Shown here piece after piece: positions 52,633-61,589 of a stretch of DNA of 64,000 nucleotides. Position numbers and translations under genes: made by a program. The notes under the pieces were generated by a model, which was not told the origin of the DNA, made no database searches, and worked only from the letters and a program-made list of their open reading frames with translations. Every line of letters begins with the position of its first letter. The stretch's first letter is position 1. Location of the stretch: contig NZ_RXHU01000054.1 of the NCBI RefSeq assembly GCF_003955665.1, positions 124,001 through 188,000 on the forward strand. The letters are read 5' to 3'. Source of the DNA: Paenibacillus whitsoniae. Its GTDB lineage: Bacteria; Bacillota; Bacilli; Paenibacillales; NBRC-103111.

Positions 52633-55600
52633 ATGAGAATAATGTCAAAATTTAAAAGACACGTTTCTATACTGCTGATTGCAGCCCTGATGATACCCTC
52701 TATATCGATTATTGATGGAAGTAAAGCTGCTGCAGATTCGGCTATACCGACAGATCATCTTGACCTTTGGTTGAAAGCTGATAGCGGGTTAACCGTTGAT
52801 GCGAACAACCGAGTATCCATATGGAAGGACCAGTCGGGGAATGGAAATGACCTTTCCGTCGTAGATTCGAACAAAAAGCCGTTGCTCGTCACGGATGCTG
52901 TTTACGGAAGACCATCGGTCAGATTTAACGACACAACCTCAGGCACTATACTGAGAAAGCAATTGCCTGCATCTTATACCGGTGATAGTACAGTAATTAT
53001 GGTCGTTAAACCATTGGTTGAGGGGGAGGCTGGAGCAAAAGGCATATTCGCAACCAATTACGGTACGGACACCCCAGGCACATTTTCCATTATGCTAAGC
53101 AATAACGTCCCTGGAAGGTTTATTACTTTGGGCACCTATAATAATCCTGAAAGTCTGAACAGCGGGTATGCGGTAAATATAAGCAAAGCAGATCTTACAA
53201 CGAATTTCTATCGAATAGGCGCGACGTTCGAACCTACTTTTGACACGGCGGCGAACAAGGGAAGAATAACCACCTATGAGAATAATGTCGTGACTCAGCA
53301 GCTTGCAACAGGCAATGCGAGAATTTATAAAACGTACACGGATTATGTGCTAGGAAGCAGTTATATAACATCACGTAACATGAAAGCGGAGGTAGCGGAG
53401 GTCCTGGTGTATCGGAAGGTGCTATCAAGCAGTGAACGTGCAACCATTGACAACTATCTGGTTCAAAAGTATTTTACACCGCCGGTTTCAAAGGTGAAAT
53501 CGAACTATGTCTCTGGAAATGTACTTGCGGGGACACAGATTGATTTATCAACGGAAACTGCGGGAGCTTCCGTTTATTACACGACGGATGGGAGTGATCC
53601 GACGACTTCAACTACAAAGCAGCTGTTCAATGGAAATAAAGTAACGATAAGCCAGAATACGACGATTAAGACCTATGCCGTAAAAATAGGGATGAACGAC
53701 AGCCCGGTATCTACTTTTGACTATAAATTGGCAGTTGTCCCGCCGGTTGCGGCCAATGCACTGTCAGGGGTTCTATTTCCGGGGTCTTCCATTACGCTGT
53801 CAGCCAACTTGACAATTTCAGACACGAATGGTTTGCAAGCGGTTTCATCCAATGTTTACTATACAACGGATGGAAGCGATCCACGGACCTCGGCTGCAAG
53901 AATGAATTATACACAGCCAATATCAATCAATCAGAACACCACGATACGTGCATATGGAGTCCTGGATGGAGCAATTGCAAGCAGCCCAGTAACTTTTGAA
54001 TATACGATGACAGCGCCATCATCTAATATTATTTCGAACCTTCCGGACAATTTTTATAACCGGCAGGGTCTGGAGAACATGCCTAGAATCGATTATAGCT
54101 CGATGACGGTTGCGAACGTGAGAGATTTTGGGGCAACTGGTGACGGCATAACGGACGATATGGCTGCCTTCGACCAAGCTGTTAATGCGCTTAATGCCTA
54201 TGGCGGCGGCGTGTTATACATGCCTGCAGGCACCTACTTTTTCAAACCCACAGCCCCCTCAGTCAGTCGGGTTTTCTGGGGGAAATCTGATTTGAAAAAT
54301 ATACATTTCGTCGGTGATGGGGAATCCACGGTGATTCGCTTCAAGATGCCCGGCGTTGCAGCACTAGCTCCAGGGCAAGTCCCCACACGCTGGCTAGCGT
54401 ACGATAAGTCACCTTATGGCTGGGCACTGGGCGGGGAAAACATCTCCCTGAGGGATTTCAGCACCACATGGAGCCCGAGAATGGATGTGAGAGGTTTCGG
54501 ATCTCCTTATAACATTGGGATAACCGGTAAAGACATTCAAGCGATTAATGTCAATGCGGATCAAGGCGCGATCGGTCTCGTATTTTGGTCGGGAACGAGC
54601 AACGTGTGGGCCGTTGACAATAAAGTGAGGAACACCGCTGCGGACAGCATCCATTTTGCCAATAATGTCAATGTCACAGCTGCGTATAATCTAGTTGATA
54701 ACGGGAATGATGACGGACTTGCCATCGTTTCGGATGTAAGCCCGATATATCCCGTATCCCAAAACAACAAACTGATCAACAACACGGTGCTGAATGCGAA
54801 CTGGGGCAGATCGATCAGCGCCGGCGGACTTCAACATCTCATTCAAGGCAATTGGCTAGAAAGCGGATTACTTGCAGCCATATTTCTGAACTCGTTAGGC
54901 CAAACCGGAACAAGCAACGGTTTCAACTATAATGATATCACGGTCAAAGACAACACCATTGTCCGCGCCAATCTGAACAATCGTCCCGACAATTCGGTGT
55001 CCGGACATCAATATGGCGGAAGCATCGCACTTGCCCAACAAGGCTCCAACATTTTGCTGGAAGGCAACAAGGTTTACGGTTCGGAAGGGAATGGGATCGT
55101 AACGGGGGGGACCGGCTTATTCAAGGGGAAAGACCTCATTTTCCGAAATAACGAGATTGTCGGTTCAACTAAATATGGCCTTTCATTCACAAATACCAAT
55201 TCCCAGATCGAAAACTTGACAATTGATAATAATAAGCTATTGAATAACGATCAGGGCAGCGTCTATTTCGGTGCATCCCCGATTACTGGAACAACCAATT
55301 ACACCGGAAACTTGGTCACGCAACCGACGAATCCGGCTAAGACTGGCTTCACGGTTACGAGTGAGCAGTTTGCGTATCATAACGTTTTTGAAGGTATTAT
55401 GCGAGAGCCAAATCAGAGCGCATGGGCGGAAGCCCCAACGATTCAGCTTCCGCAATCGCAAATTAACGTGAAGGATTACGGCGCGACAGGCAACGGTTCC
55501 GCAAATGATACGCCGGCGTTCCAGGAAGCCATCGCTCACTTGCCAACGGAAGGCGGGCGCTTGTATATCCCGGCGGGAACTTATCTGCTTGACCCTGTGG

Positions 55601-58122
55601 CCGGTCAGGATGCGGTTGCCGATAGCGCAATCAAGCACCATTTACTTATCGCAGGCAAAACCAATGTGCATATCATCGGAGAGGGAGATTCGTCTATTCT
55701 TCGCTTTACAAGCAGCGATCACCAGGGAATCCGTTTATTGGGCGTAACGAATGCCTCTGTGCAGGATATTGCGATTGAACTTCGCAACCAGCCGCTCCTG
55801 AGACATAATCGTGCGCTAATTGATGTAGCCGGATCGCATGACGTTACGATTCAAAACGTGTCCCTCCGCAACTCAGGCGGAGCAGGCATTCAAATCGATT
55901 CCTCCACGAGTGTCTCGGTGAAGGATAACCATATCGATCACGTGAATATGAATGGTATCGCGGTACTTGCCAGCCGACAAGTCTTTGTTGAGGGCAATCA
56001 CATCACGAACAGCAGGGACAATGCGATCATGGTCAACAAGCTCGGCGCGACGGCCCGCGAGCCCCAGTATATTTTAGTTCACCGTAACGTGATTGACGGG
56101 GTTACGGATCAAAGCGGGATTGGCATTGCCAGCGGAACACAAGTGAAGGTCGCTGAGAATACGATAGCCAACACCCATATGGCAGGCATCTTGTTGTATT
56201 ACACGAGTGAAGCTTTTAATACCAATCGTGTCGAAGTAACACAAAACACGCTCCGCAACACCAATACAGGAGAGCTTACTTATCAGTACGGAGCTATTTC
56301 GATTTACAATTCATTACGCGGGGACTTCCTGATATCTGGGAATGTCATCGAAAATACGCCATACGCCGGTATTTGGGCAGACGGCGCGACCTTGCAGAAG
56401 CTGCAGTTAGAGTGGAATTCCTTCAGCGGAGTAGGAACGAGCAACATCCAGATCAGTGCCGCACAGTTGGCCAAAATCGGCATTTATATCAACAATGTGG
56501 ATGTGACGGCACCGGTGACAACGGCGGTTGTAACGCCATCTGAGCCGGATGGACTGGAAGGATGGTACGTACATCCGGTCACGGTAAGCCTTAGCGCAAC
56601 TGATGATTTGTCAGGTGTATCGAAGACGGAATACAGTCTGGATGGTGGGACCACATGGCTCAACTATGCGGAAGCGATAACCATCGATCAAGATGGTCAA
56701 TATACGTTGAGCTATCGTTCGACTGATATAGCCGGGAACGTGGAAACGTTGAAAATAGTCCCTATTCAACTGGCTATGACGGGACCGACAACAACGGCAG
56801 TTATGGCGCCATCCGAGCCGGATGGTTTGAACGGATGGTATACGGTGCCTGTTACGATGACATTGTCGGCCTCCGGGAAAGCGGAATATAGTCTGAATGG
56901 CGGGGATACATGGCAGTCCTATACTTCGCCGATTAGCTTGGAGCAAGATGGCGTTCATGTGATACATTACCGTTCGACTAACGACGCCGGAAATATCGGG
57001 GCCGTCCAAACGGTCACGGTAAACATCGATAAGACGGCTCCGGCAGATGCAGTCTTTGCTGCGGACATCACAGCACCGACCAACACCGATGTCACCTTAA
57101 CGATCAACTATCCCAATGATGCAGCAGTCAAAGAATTTAAAGTAGGCGCAAGCGGCACTTGGACTGCGTACGGGGCACCAGTGGTTGTTTCAGCTAACGA
57201 CACGGTGTATGCAAGAGGAATGGATGCTGCAGGCAATGTATCGAATGCAACCAATTATGTAGTAAGCAATATCGATCATATAGCTCCGGTTAATGCAACA
57301 TTAGCTGTAGATCATACAGAACCGACGAATACGGGTGTTACCGTCACGATCAGCTATCCGGCCGACGCAGCGGTGAAAGAATACAAAGTGGGTGAAAGCG
57401 GCACATGGACTCCGTATACGGACCCAGTCGTTGTTTCAGACAATGACACCGTGTATGCAAGAGGAACGGATGCGGTAGGCAATGTATCGAATGTAACCAG
57501 CCTTGTAGTAAGCAACATCAATAAGATTGCCCCTGTAACAGTCGCAACGTTAAGCCCGGCTGCGCCTAACGGCAGCAATAGCTGGTATACGACGGATGTT
57601 TCGATCAGCTTATCCGTAAGCGCCAATGTATACGGAGGGGCCGTGACAACCGAATACCAAGTGAATGACGGGGCCTGGATTACCTATACTGGCGCCATTC
57701 CTGCCTTCAGCGAAGGGACGTATAAGTTTAGTTACCGCAGCAAGGATCAAGCAGGCAATGTAGAAGAGCTCAAAACCGTCGAGTTTAAAGTAGACAAAAC
57801 GGTGCCAGCGCTATCCGTCCAGTTGGATAAGACGTCGATTTGGCCAGCGAACCATCAAATGGCGACGATTAATGCCACGCTGAATTCGAGTGATGCTACA
57901 TCGGGCGTTGAATCCGTGGTGTTAACTTCCATCACGAGCAATGGGCCGGATACAGGTCAAGGCGATATACAGGCTAACACTGGTACAGCTGCCACTTCAT
58001 TTCGTTTACGTGCTGAAAAAGGGCGTACCTATACAATCACCTACACGGCAACCGACAAGGCGGGCAACAAAAAGGTTACTACTGTAATTGTCACAGTGCC
58101 TCATGATCAATCAGGAAAGTAA
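52633..58122 (+). CDS. Giant secreted double beta-helix protein, GH87-like
   Basis: An 1829-residue exported protein. Residues 1-36 are a signal peptide, 40-285 a concanavalin-like domain, and 295-465 two chitobiase-C-like repeats (each with YYTTDGSDP). Residues 490-930 form beta-helix 1 (NVRDFGATGDGITDD), 945-1290 beta-helix 2 (INVKDYGATGNGSAND). Five Ig/OmpL47-like repeats cover 1290-1727. Helix 1 holds D671 in AADSIHF and D693-D694 in NDDGLA, a pattern like the catalytic Asp triad of GH87 alpha-1,3-glucanases. Helix 2 has N and R-D-N at the equivalent places and looks non-catalytic. No SLH or LPXTG. GGAGGTGA precedes the ATG. Family placement is inferred. Confidence 0.8.
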   Translation: MRIMSKFKRHVSILLIAALMIPSISIIDGSKAAADSAIPTDHLDLWLKADSGLTVDANNRVSIWKDQSGNGNDLSVVDSNKKPLLVTDAVYGRPSVRFNDTTSGTILRKQLPASYTGDSTVIMVVKPLVEGEAGAKGIFATNYGTDTPGTFSIMLSNNVPGRFITLGTYNNPESLNSGYAVNISKADLTTNFYRIGATFEPTFDTAANKGRITTYENNVVTQQLATGNARIYKTYTDYVLGSSYITSRNMKAEVAEVLVYRKVLSSSERATIDNYLVQKYFTPPVSKVKSNYVSGNVLAGTQIDLSTETAGASVYYTTDGSDPTTSTTKQLFNGNKVTISQNTTIKTYAVKIGMNDSPVSTFDYKLAVVPPVAANALSGVLFPGSSITLSANLTISDTNGLQAVSSNVYYTTDGSDPRTSAARMNYTQPISINQNTTIRAYGVLDGAIASSPVTFEYTMTAPSSNIISNLPDNFYNRQGLENMPRIDYSSMTVANVRDFGATGDGITDDMAAFDQAVNALNAYGGGVLYMPAGTYFFKPTAPSVSRVFWGKSDLKNIHFVGDGESTVIRFKMPGVAALAPGQVPTRWLAYDKSPYGWALGGENISLRDFSTTWSPRMDVRGFGSPYNIGITGKDIQAINVNADQGAIGLVFWSGTSNVWAVDNKVRNTAADSIHFANNVNVTAAYNLVDNGNDDGLAIVSDVSPIYPVSQNNKLINNTVLNANWGRSISAGGLQHLIQGNWLESGLLAAIFLNSLGQTGTSNGFNYNDITVKDNTIVRANLNNRPDNSVSGHQYGGSIALAQQGSNILLEGNKVYGSEGNGIVTGGTGLFKGKDLIFRNNEIVGSTKYGLSFTNTNSQIENLTIDNNKLLNNDQGSVYFGASPITGTTNYTGNLVTQPTNPAKTGFTVTSEQFAYHNVFEGIMREPNQSAWAEAPTIQLPQSQINVKDYGATGNGSANDTPAFQEAIAHLPTEGGRLYIPAGTYLLDPVAGQDAVADSAIKHHLLIAGKTNVHIIGEGDSSILRFTSSDHQGIRLLGVTNASVQDIAIELRNQPLLRHNRALIDVAGSHDVTIQNVSLRNSGGAGIQIDSSTSVSVKDNHIDHVNMNGIAVLASRQVFVEGNHITNSRDNAIMVNKLGATAREPQYILVHRNVIDGVTDQSGIGIASGTQVKVAENTIANTHMAGILLYYTSEAFNTNRVEVTQNTLRNTNTGELTYQYGAISIYNSLRGDFLISGNVIENTPYAGIWADGATLQKLQLEWNSFSGVGTSNIQISAAQLAKIGIYINNVDVTAPVTTAVVTPSEPDGLEGWYVHPVTVSLSATDDLSGVSKTEYSLDGGTTWLNYAEAITIDQDGQYTLSYRSTDIAGNVETLKIVPIQLAMTGPTTTAVMAPSEPDGLNGWYTVPVTMTLSASGKAEYSLNGGDTWQSYTSPISLEQDGVHVIHYRSTNDAGNIGAVQTVTVNIDKTAPADAVFAADITAPTNTDVTLTINYPNDAAVKEFKVGASGTWTAYGAPVVVSANDTVYARGMDAAGNVSNATNYVVSNIDHIAPVNATLAVDHTEPTNTGVTVTISYPADAAVKEYKVGESGTWTPYTDPVVVSDNDTVYARGTDAVGNVSNVTSLVVSNINKIAPVTVATLSPAAPNGSNSWYTTDVSISLSVSANVYGGAVTTEYQVNDGAWITYTGAIPAFSEGTYKFSYRSKDQAGNVEELKTVEFKVDKTVPALSVQLDKTSIWPANHQMATINATLNSSDATSGVESVVLTSITSNGPDTGQGDIQANTGTAATSFRLRAEKGRTYTITYTATDKAGNKKVTTVIVTVPHDQSGK

Positions 58123-58157
58123 TAACGGGTATCACCAATCTGTAATTTTAATCAACT

Positions 58158-58203
58158 TAGAGCCCTCAAAATTGCTCCTAGAAAGCAGGCTTGGAGGGCT
58201 CTA
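58158..58203. terminator. Inverted repeat after the giant gene
   Basis: TAGAGCCCTC pairs perfectly with GAGGGCTCTA around a 26-base loop. There is no T tract on the plus side, so terminator function is uncertain. Confidence 0.45.
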
Positions 58204-58242
58204 ACCACTAAAATATTCATATGATGCGAGGTGGGATATATT

Positions 58243-60264
58243 ATGGGAAGAATTATGGGAATGGGGACTCAAATCACAAAATTATTGAATTTAGCGTTAG
58301 TAACGGCGGTTCTATTTGTTATGATGTTTGGTATTTTACCGTATTCAAATGTTGCTCATGCGTCTGAGACAGTAGTCGACAATACTTCGGCGGAGTTGAC
58401 CGGTACATGGACGACAGCAACAGCGAATGCGAATTACTACGGCGCAAATTATAGCTACAGTAATTCAGGAACGGGTACTGATAAAATAAGGTGGCGTCCA
58501 ACCATCACAGCAGTAGGCGATTATTCGGTTTATGTCAGGCTGCCGAACGGTGATACGAGCCGCGCGACGAATGCGCCATTTACCATTTATTACAATGGCG
58601 GTTCTCAGACCTACTACATAAATGAACAGTCTATATGGGGAGGACAGTGGGTTTTACTGGGGACACACAATTTTGCAGCAGGAACTTCCGGTTACGTAGA
58701 GCTTACCGATAATGCCAACGGGACATATGTAATTGCTGATGCAATCAAGTTTACCCAGGATGTTTCGGTGCAATCACCTGGCGCTACGATACCTTGGACG
58801 ACTTTTGAGGCTGAAGATGGTTCAACAAATGGCACCGTCCTGTCCAGTGTAACGCTCGGCAACCTGGCCTATGAGGCATCGGGAAGAAAAGCTGTAACCC
58901 TTGATGCTGTAGGCAAGTACGTCCAAATAACAAGCAACAGATCTGCCGACAGGTTGACTATACGATACAGTATTCCCAAAGACACCAGCGGTACACTTAG
59001 CCTCTATATAAACGGTGTTCATAAACAAGACTTGTCCCTGAATTCAGCGCGGACATGGAGAACTCAAACTGCGGTGACCGGAGGGTATTTCAGGTTCTAT
59101 GACGAGATCATCGTCACCGAAACCATAAGCAGCGGTGACGTAATCAAACTCCAGAAGGACAGTGGAGATACGGTATCCTCCTATACAATAGATTTCTTCG
59201 AACTTGAAACAAGACCAGCAGCATTAACCGTGCCCGATGGATCATGGCTTTCCATAACCGACTACGGTGCAACCGGAACTGACACGTCGGATGATTATAC
59301 GGCCATAACCAATACGATCACCGCTGCAAACAGCGGGAACAAGAAGGTCTGGATTCCGGCAGGTACTTATTATATAAGTGATCAGATTACCGTACCAGCG
59401 GGAATCACGATCGCAGGCGCTGGAATGTGGTATTCGGTAATAAACAAAAACATCCCCGCAACTTCAGTTAAAAAAGCGTTCTCATTAGGCGATTCAGATA
59501 CGATAAAGAACATCAAGATATCTGATATTCAGGGAAATAACAGAATCAACGGGCACGAAGGCATAAGATTGGCCTCCAACTCTACCGTAGACGGTGTATG
59601 GCTGGAAAACACCTTTGGGGCAGGTATTATCGGCTTCAGCACTCCGAATGTCATCATCAAGAACAATCGAGTTAGAGGTACCTTTGCTGATGCGATCCAT
59701 TTGGCCAGAAACACGCAATTTGCCTTGGCAGAAAACAACACGGTACGGAACGCAGGCGACGATGGAATGGCTATGGTTCCTTATGACGAACTATATAACT
59801 ACAATAATACTTACAAGTACAACACAGTGGAGAACAACTATTGGGGTCGTGGAATGACTATTATAGGCGGTAACGCAAATACACTTGAATATAATGTAAT
59901 TAAAGACTCCGCATGGTCCGCAGGTATAATGCTTGGTGTAGAAAACTATCTCAATCAGCCCGTTGATCACAATACGAATTTCCTGGTACAGTACAATGAT
60001 GTCATTCGGAGCGGACAAACAAACAACAATTCTTATTCAGCGATTTGGGTATACGGGGGGATCGACAAGCCTCTTGCAGGTAATATCCAGTACAATCATG
60101 TTATTGATGAAGTGAAACACGGCATCACCTTACAAGGATACGCTGGAAATAGCGTAAATGTTAAATATAACACGTTTGAAGCTCCAGGTCCTGGCGGGCT
60201 TTATATAATTACGGGCTTGCAACCAGGCTATACACCTGTAGTATTAGATAATATATTAAAGTAA
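58243..60264 (+). CDS. Secreted GH87-like beta-helix protein with CBM
   Basis: A 673-residue exported protein; the ATG at 58243 lies 8 bases from AGGTGGG. Residues 1-41 are a signal peptide. About 45-180 form a golvesin-like domain (VVDNTSAELTGTW), and 185-330 a CBM35-like domain (FEAEDGSTNGTVL, RLTIRYSIPKDTSGTLSLYI). Residues 335-673 are a right-handed beta-helix opening with ITDYGATGTDTSDDY. The helix contains D483 in FADAIHL and D506-D507 in AGDDGMA. The 23-residue spacing and the context match the Asp triad of GH87 alpha-1,3-glucanases as I recall it. It probably acts with the 1829-residue protein just upstream. Confidence 0.8.
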   Translation: MGRIMGMGTQITKLLNLALVTAVLFVMMFGILPYSNVAHASETVVDNTSAELTGTWTTATANANYYGANYSYSNSGTGTDKIRWRPTITAVGDYSVYVRLPNGDTSRATNAPFTIYYNGGSQTYYINEQSIWGGQWVLLGTHNFAAGTSGYVELTDNANGTYVIADAIKFTQDVSVQSPGATIPWTTFEAEDGSTNGTVLSSVTLGNLAYEASGRKAVTLDAVGKYVQITSNRSADRLTIRYSIPKDTSGTLSLYINGVHKQDLSLNSARTWRTQTAVTGGYFRFYDEIIVTETISSGDVIKLQKDSGDTVSSYTIDFFELETRPAALTVPDGSWLSITDYGATGTDTSDDYTAITNTITAANSGNKKVWIPAGTYYISDQITVPAGITIAGAGMWYSVINKNIPATSVKKAFSLGDSDTIKNIKISDIQGNNRINGHEGIRLASNSTVDGVWLENTFGAGIIGFSTPNVIIKNNRVRGTFADAIHLARNTQFALAENNTVRNAGDDGMAMVPYDELYNYNNTYKYNTVENNYWGRGMTIIGGNANTLEYNVIKDSAWSAGIMLGVENYLNQPVDHNTNFLVQYNDVIRSGQTNNNSYSAIWVYGGIDKPLAGNIQYNHVIDEVKHGITLQGYAGNSVNVKYNTFEAPGPGGLYIITGLQPGYTPVVLDNILK

Positions 60265-60350
60265 GAGACACACTGCCAATTTCAATTTGAGGTTACAAAT
60301 TGTGAGGTCATTATCGGATGACGAATTATTAGATATTTTTAAATAATGCA

Positions 60351-60625
60351 ACGCTGATCGACATCCTCGGCAGCGAAGCGGACGATGTCGTGGATGCGGT
60401 GCAGCTCAAGATAGAGAAGAGCAAGATTTATAAGAACTCGGATATATTGGATGATCGCGAGAAGAGGAGATCGTCGTCGGCCGGTTCGGGCTCGAGCTCA
60501 GCGGTGAGGAGCTGACGCAGCGGGAGATTGCGAAGGAACTGGGGATCTCGCGCTCGTATGTGTCGCGGATTGAGAAAAGGGCGCTCATGAAGCTGTATCA
60601 TGAGTTTTATAAGGCGAAGCGGTGA
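60351..60625 (+). pseudogene. sigK: Truncated, frameshifted copy of the 3' third of sigK
   Basis: The segment aligns with 43002-43274 of sigK at roughly 85 percent identity by eye, covering residues from T144 (TLIDILGSEADDVVDAVQL) to the stop. A net gain of two bases after DDREK breaks the frame; the shifted frame resumes as EIVVGRFGLELSGEE. The end, QREIAKELGISRSYVSRIEK to FYKAKR and stop, is intact. There is no start codon or 5' part. It is on the same strand as sigK, 17 kb away. It may be the original sigK 3' end displaced by an insertion, or a decayed duplicate. Confidence 0.9.
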
Positions 60626-60792
60626 GGGATAGAAGAGAACGTTAGCAAACAATCAAGTCTGCTCGTGGTAACTCAGGGGCAGACTTTAATTTTGGCTAAA
60701 AGATGGCTTTCATAGTTCAGGACTGAAAGACTTATTAATTTTGTGGGTACGTCCATAATTCATAGTCTGATTAAGCTGCAAATGCCCTGTAA

Positions 60793-60818
60793 GAGGACAC
60801 ATTCTAGAAGTGTCCCCT
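60793..60818 (-). terminator. Hairpin after the XRE-cupin gene
   Basis: GAGGACAC pairs with GTGTCCCC around TTCTAGAAT-like bases. An alternative hairpin TGTCCC/GGGACA overlaps it. The T tract is weak. Confidence 0.5.
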
Positions 60819-60834
60819 TATGGGACATAATCAT

Positions 60835-61392
60835 TTAGATAAGATCTTGTCCACGATCGCTTTCTGTATAGATAGATATAAGCACGATAGCCGTATCTTC
60901 CCCGATATTTCTGACTACATGGGGGGTACATGCGTTCCAACTGAACGAATCTCCCTCGCCAAATTCAGCCGCATCCTCGCCTTGCTCTGCGTATATTCTT
61001 CCTTTAATGACAACATGAACCTCTTCACCTTCATGAGCATGAGGTACATCCCCCGTTGAAGTCCCGGGAGGGAACTCGACAAGCATCATTTTTACATTCT
61101 TTGTAGAACTCAGATGCTCAACCTTCAGATTTTCGGAACCGCTTGTTGTTATTCTTCGTTCATTCTTTCGAATAATATTCATTCGATCTTCTTTCTTCAG
61201 GAGCAAATAAGCTAATGGCACCTTCAAAGACTGCGCTATATTTTCCAATGTGGATATGGATGGGGAGGTTTTATTCGTTTCAACCTGACTAATGAAGCCC
61301 TGGGATAAGCCAGTTTCTTCGCAAATTTGAGCGATGGTGATATTTTTCCTCTTTCGAATCGCTCTTATCGTGGAGCCGATGTCCATCCTCAT
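60835..61392 (-). CDS. XRE-family regulator with cupin domain
   Basis: A 185-residue regulator. Residues 8-65 form an XRE helix-turn-helix (ITIAQICEETGLSQGFISQV). Residues 110-175 are a cupin_2 effector domain (VPHAHEGEEVHVVIKG, FSWNACTPHVV), whose His residues may bind metal or ligand. An ATG two codons in (61386) has the better spacing to GAGGTG and may be the true start. It is divergent from the esterase-dioxygenase operon. Two copies of an 11-base palindrome between them are likely its operators. Confidence 0.9.
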   Translation of the reverse strand: MRMDIGSTIRAIRKRKNITIAQICEETGLSQGFISQVETNKTSPSISTLENIAQSLKVPLAYLLLKKEDRMNIIRKNERRITTSGSENLKVEHLSSTKNVKMMLVEFPPGTSTGDVPHAHEGEEVHVVIKGRIYAEQGEDAAEFGEGDSFSWNACTPHVVRNIGEDTAIVLISIYTESDRGQDLI

Positions 61393-61402
61393 GCACCTCT
61401 AA

Positions 61403-61512
61403 AATATTAGTAATAAGAAACATAATTTTATATTATCAATTTTCATATTGACAAGTCAATGTGTGTTACGATAAATTAGTCATATAAAATTAAAGTATCT
61501 ATTACTAATATT
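61403..61512. promoter_or_regulatory. Divergent promoter region with paired operator palindromes
   Basis: AATATTAGTAATA at 61403-61415 and its exact complement at 61500-61512 form a 13-base inverted repeat. Each half contains the palindrome TATTA-N-TAATA. One copy sits 11 bases before the XRE start, the other just after the esterase promoter, so a single repressor could control both directions. Confidence 0.6.
61448..61476 (+). promoter_or_regulatory. Sigma-A promoter of the esterase operon
   Basis: TTGACA at 61448-61453 and ATAAAT at 61471-61476 are separated by 17 bases, 114 bases before the start codon. Confidence 0.6.
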
Positions 61513-61589
61513 CTGAGTGAGGCAATAGAAGTCGACCGTTATATTATGAACAATTGCGGCGCATAACTTACTATTCAGGAGGATTTTTC

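Larger units (their letters stand above)
60265..60834. other. Region after the beta-helix gene, holding a sigK remnant
   Basis: No functional gene. The sigK fragment occupies 60351-60625. The remaining 210 bases to 60834 contain only the hairpins that end the XRE gene on the minus strand. Confidence 0.7.

Noticed and set aside
43275..60350. Prophage or functional skin element
   Set aside because: No recombinase, structural or lysis genes are present; the content is a sugar-use module, so only a relic insertion is proposed.
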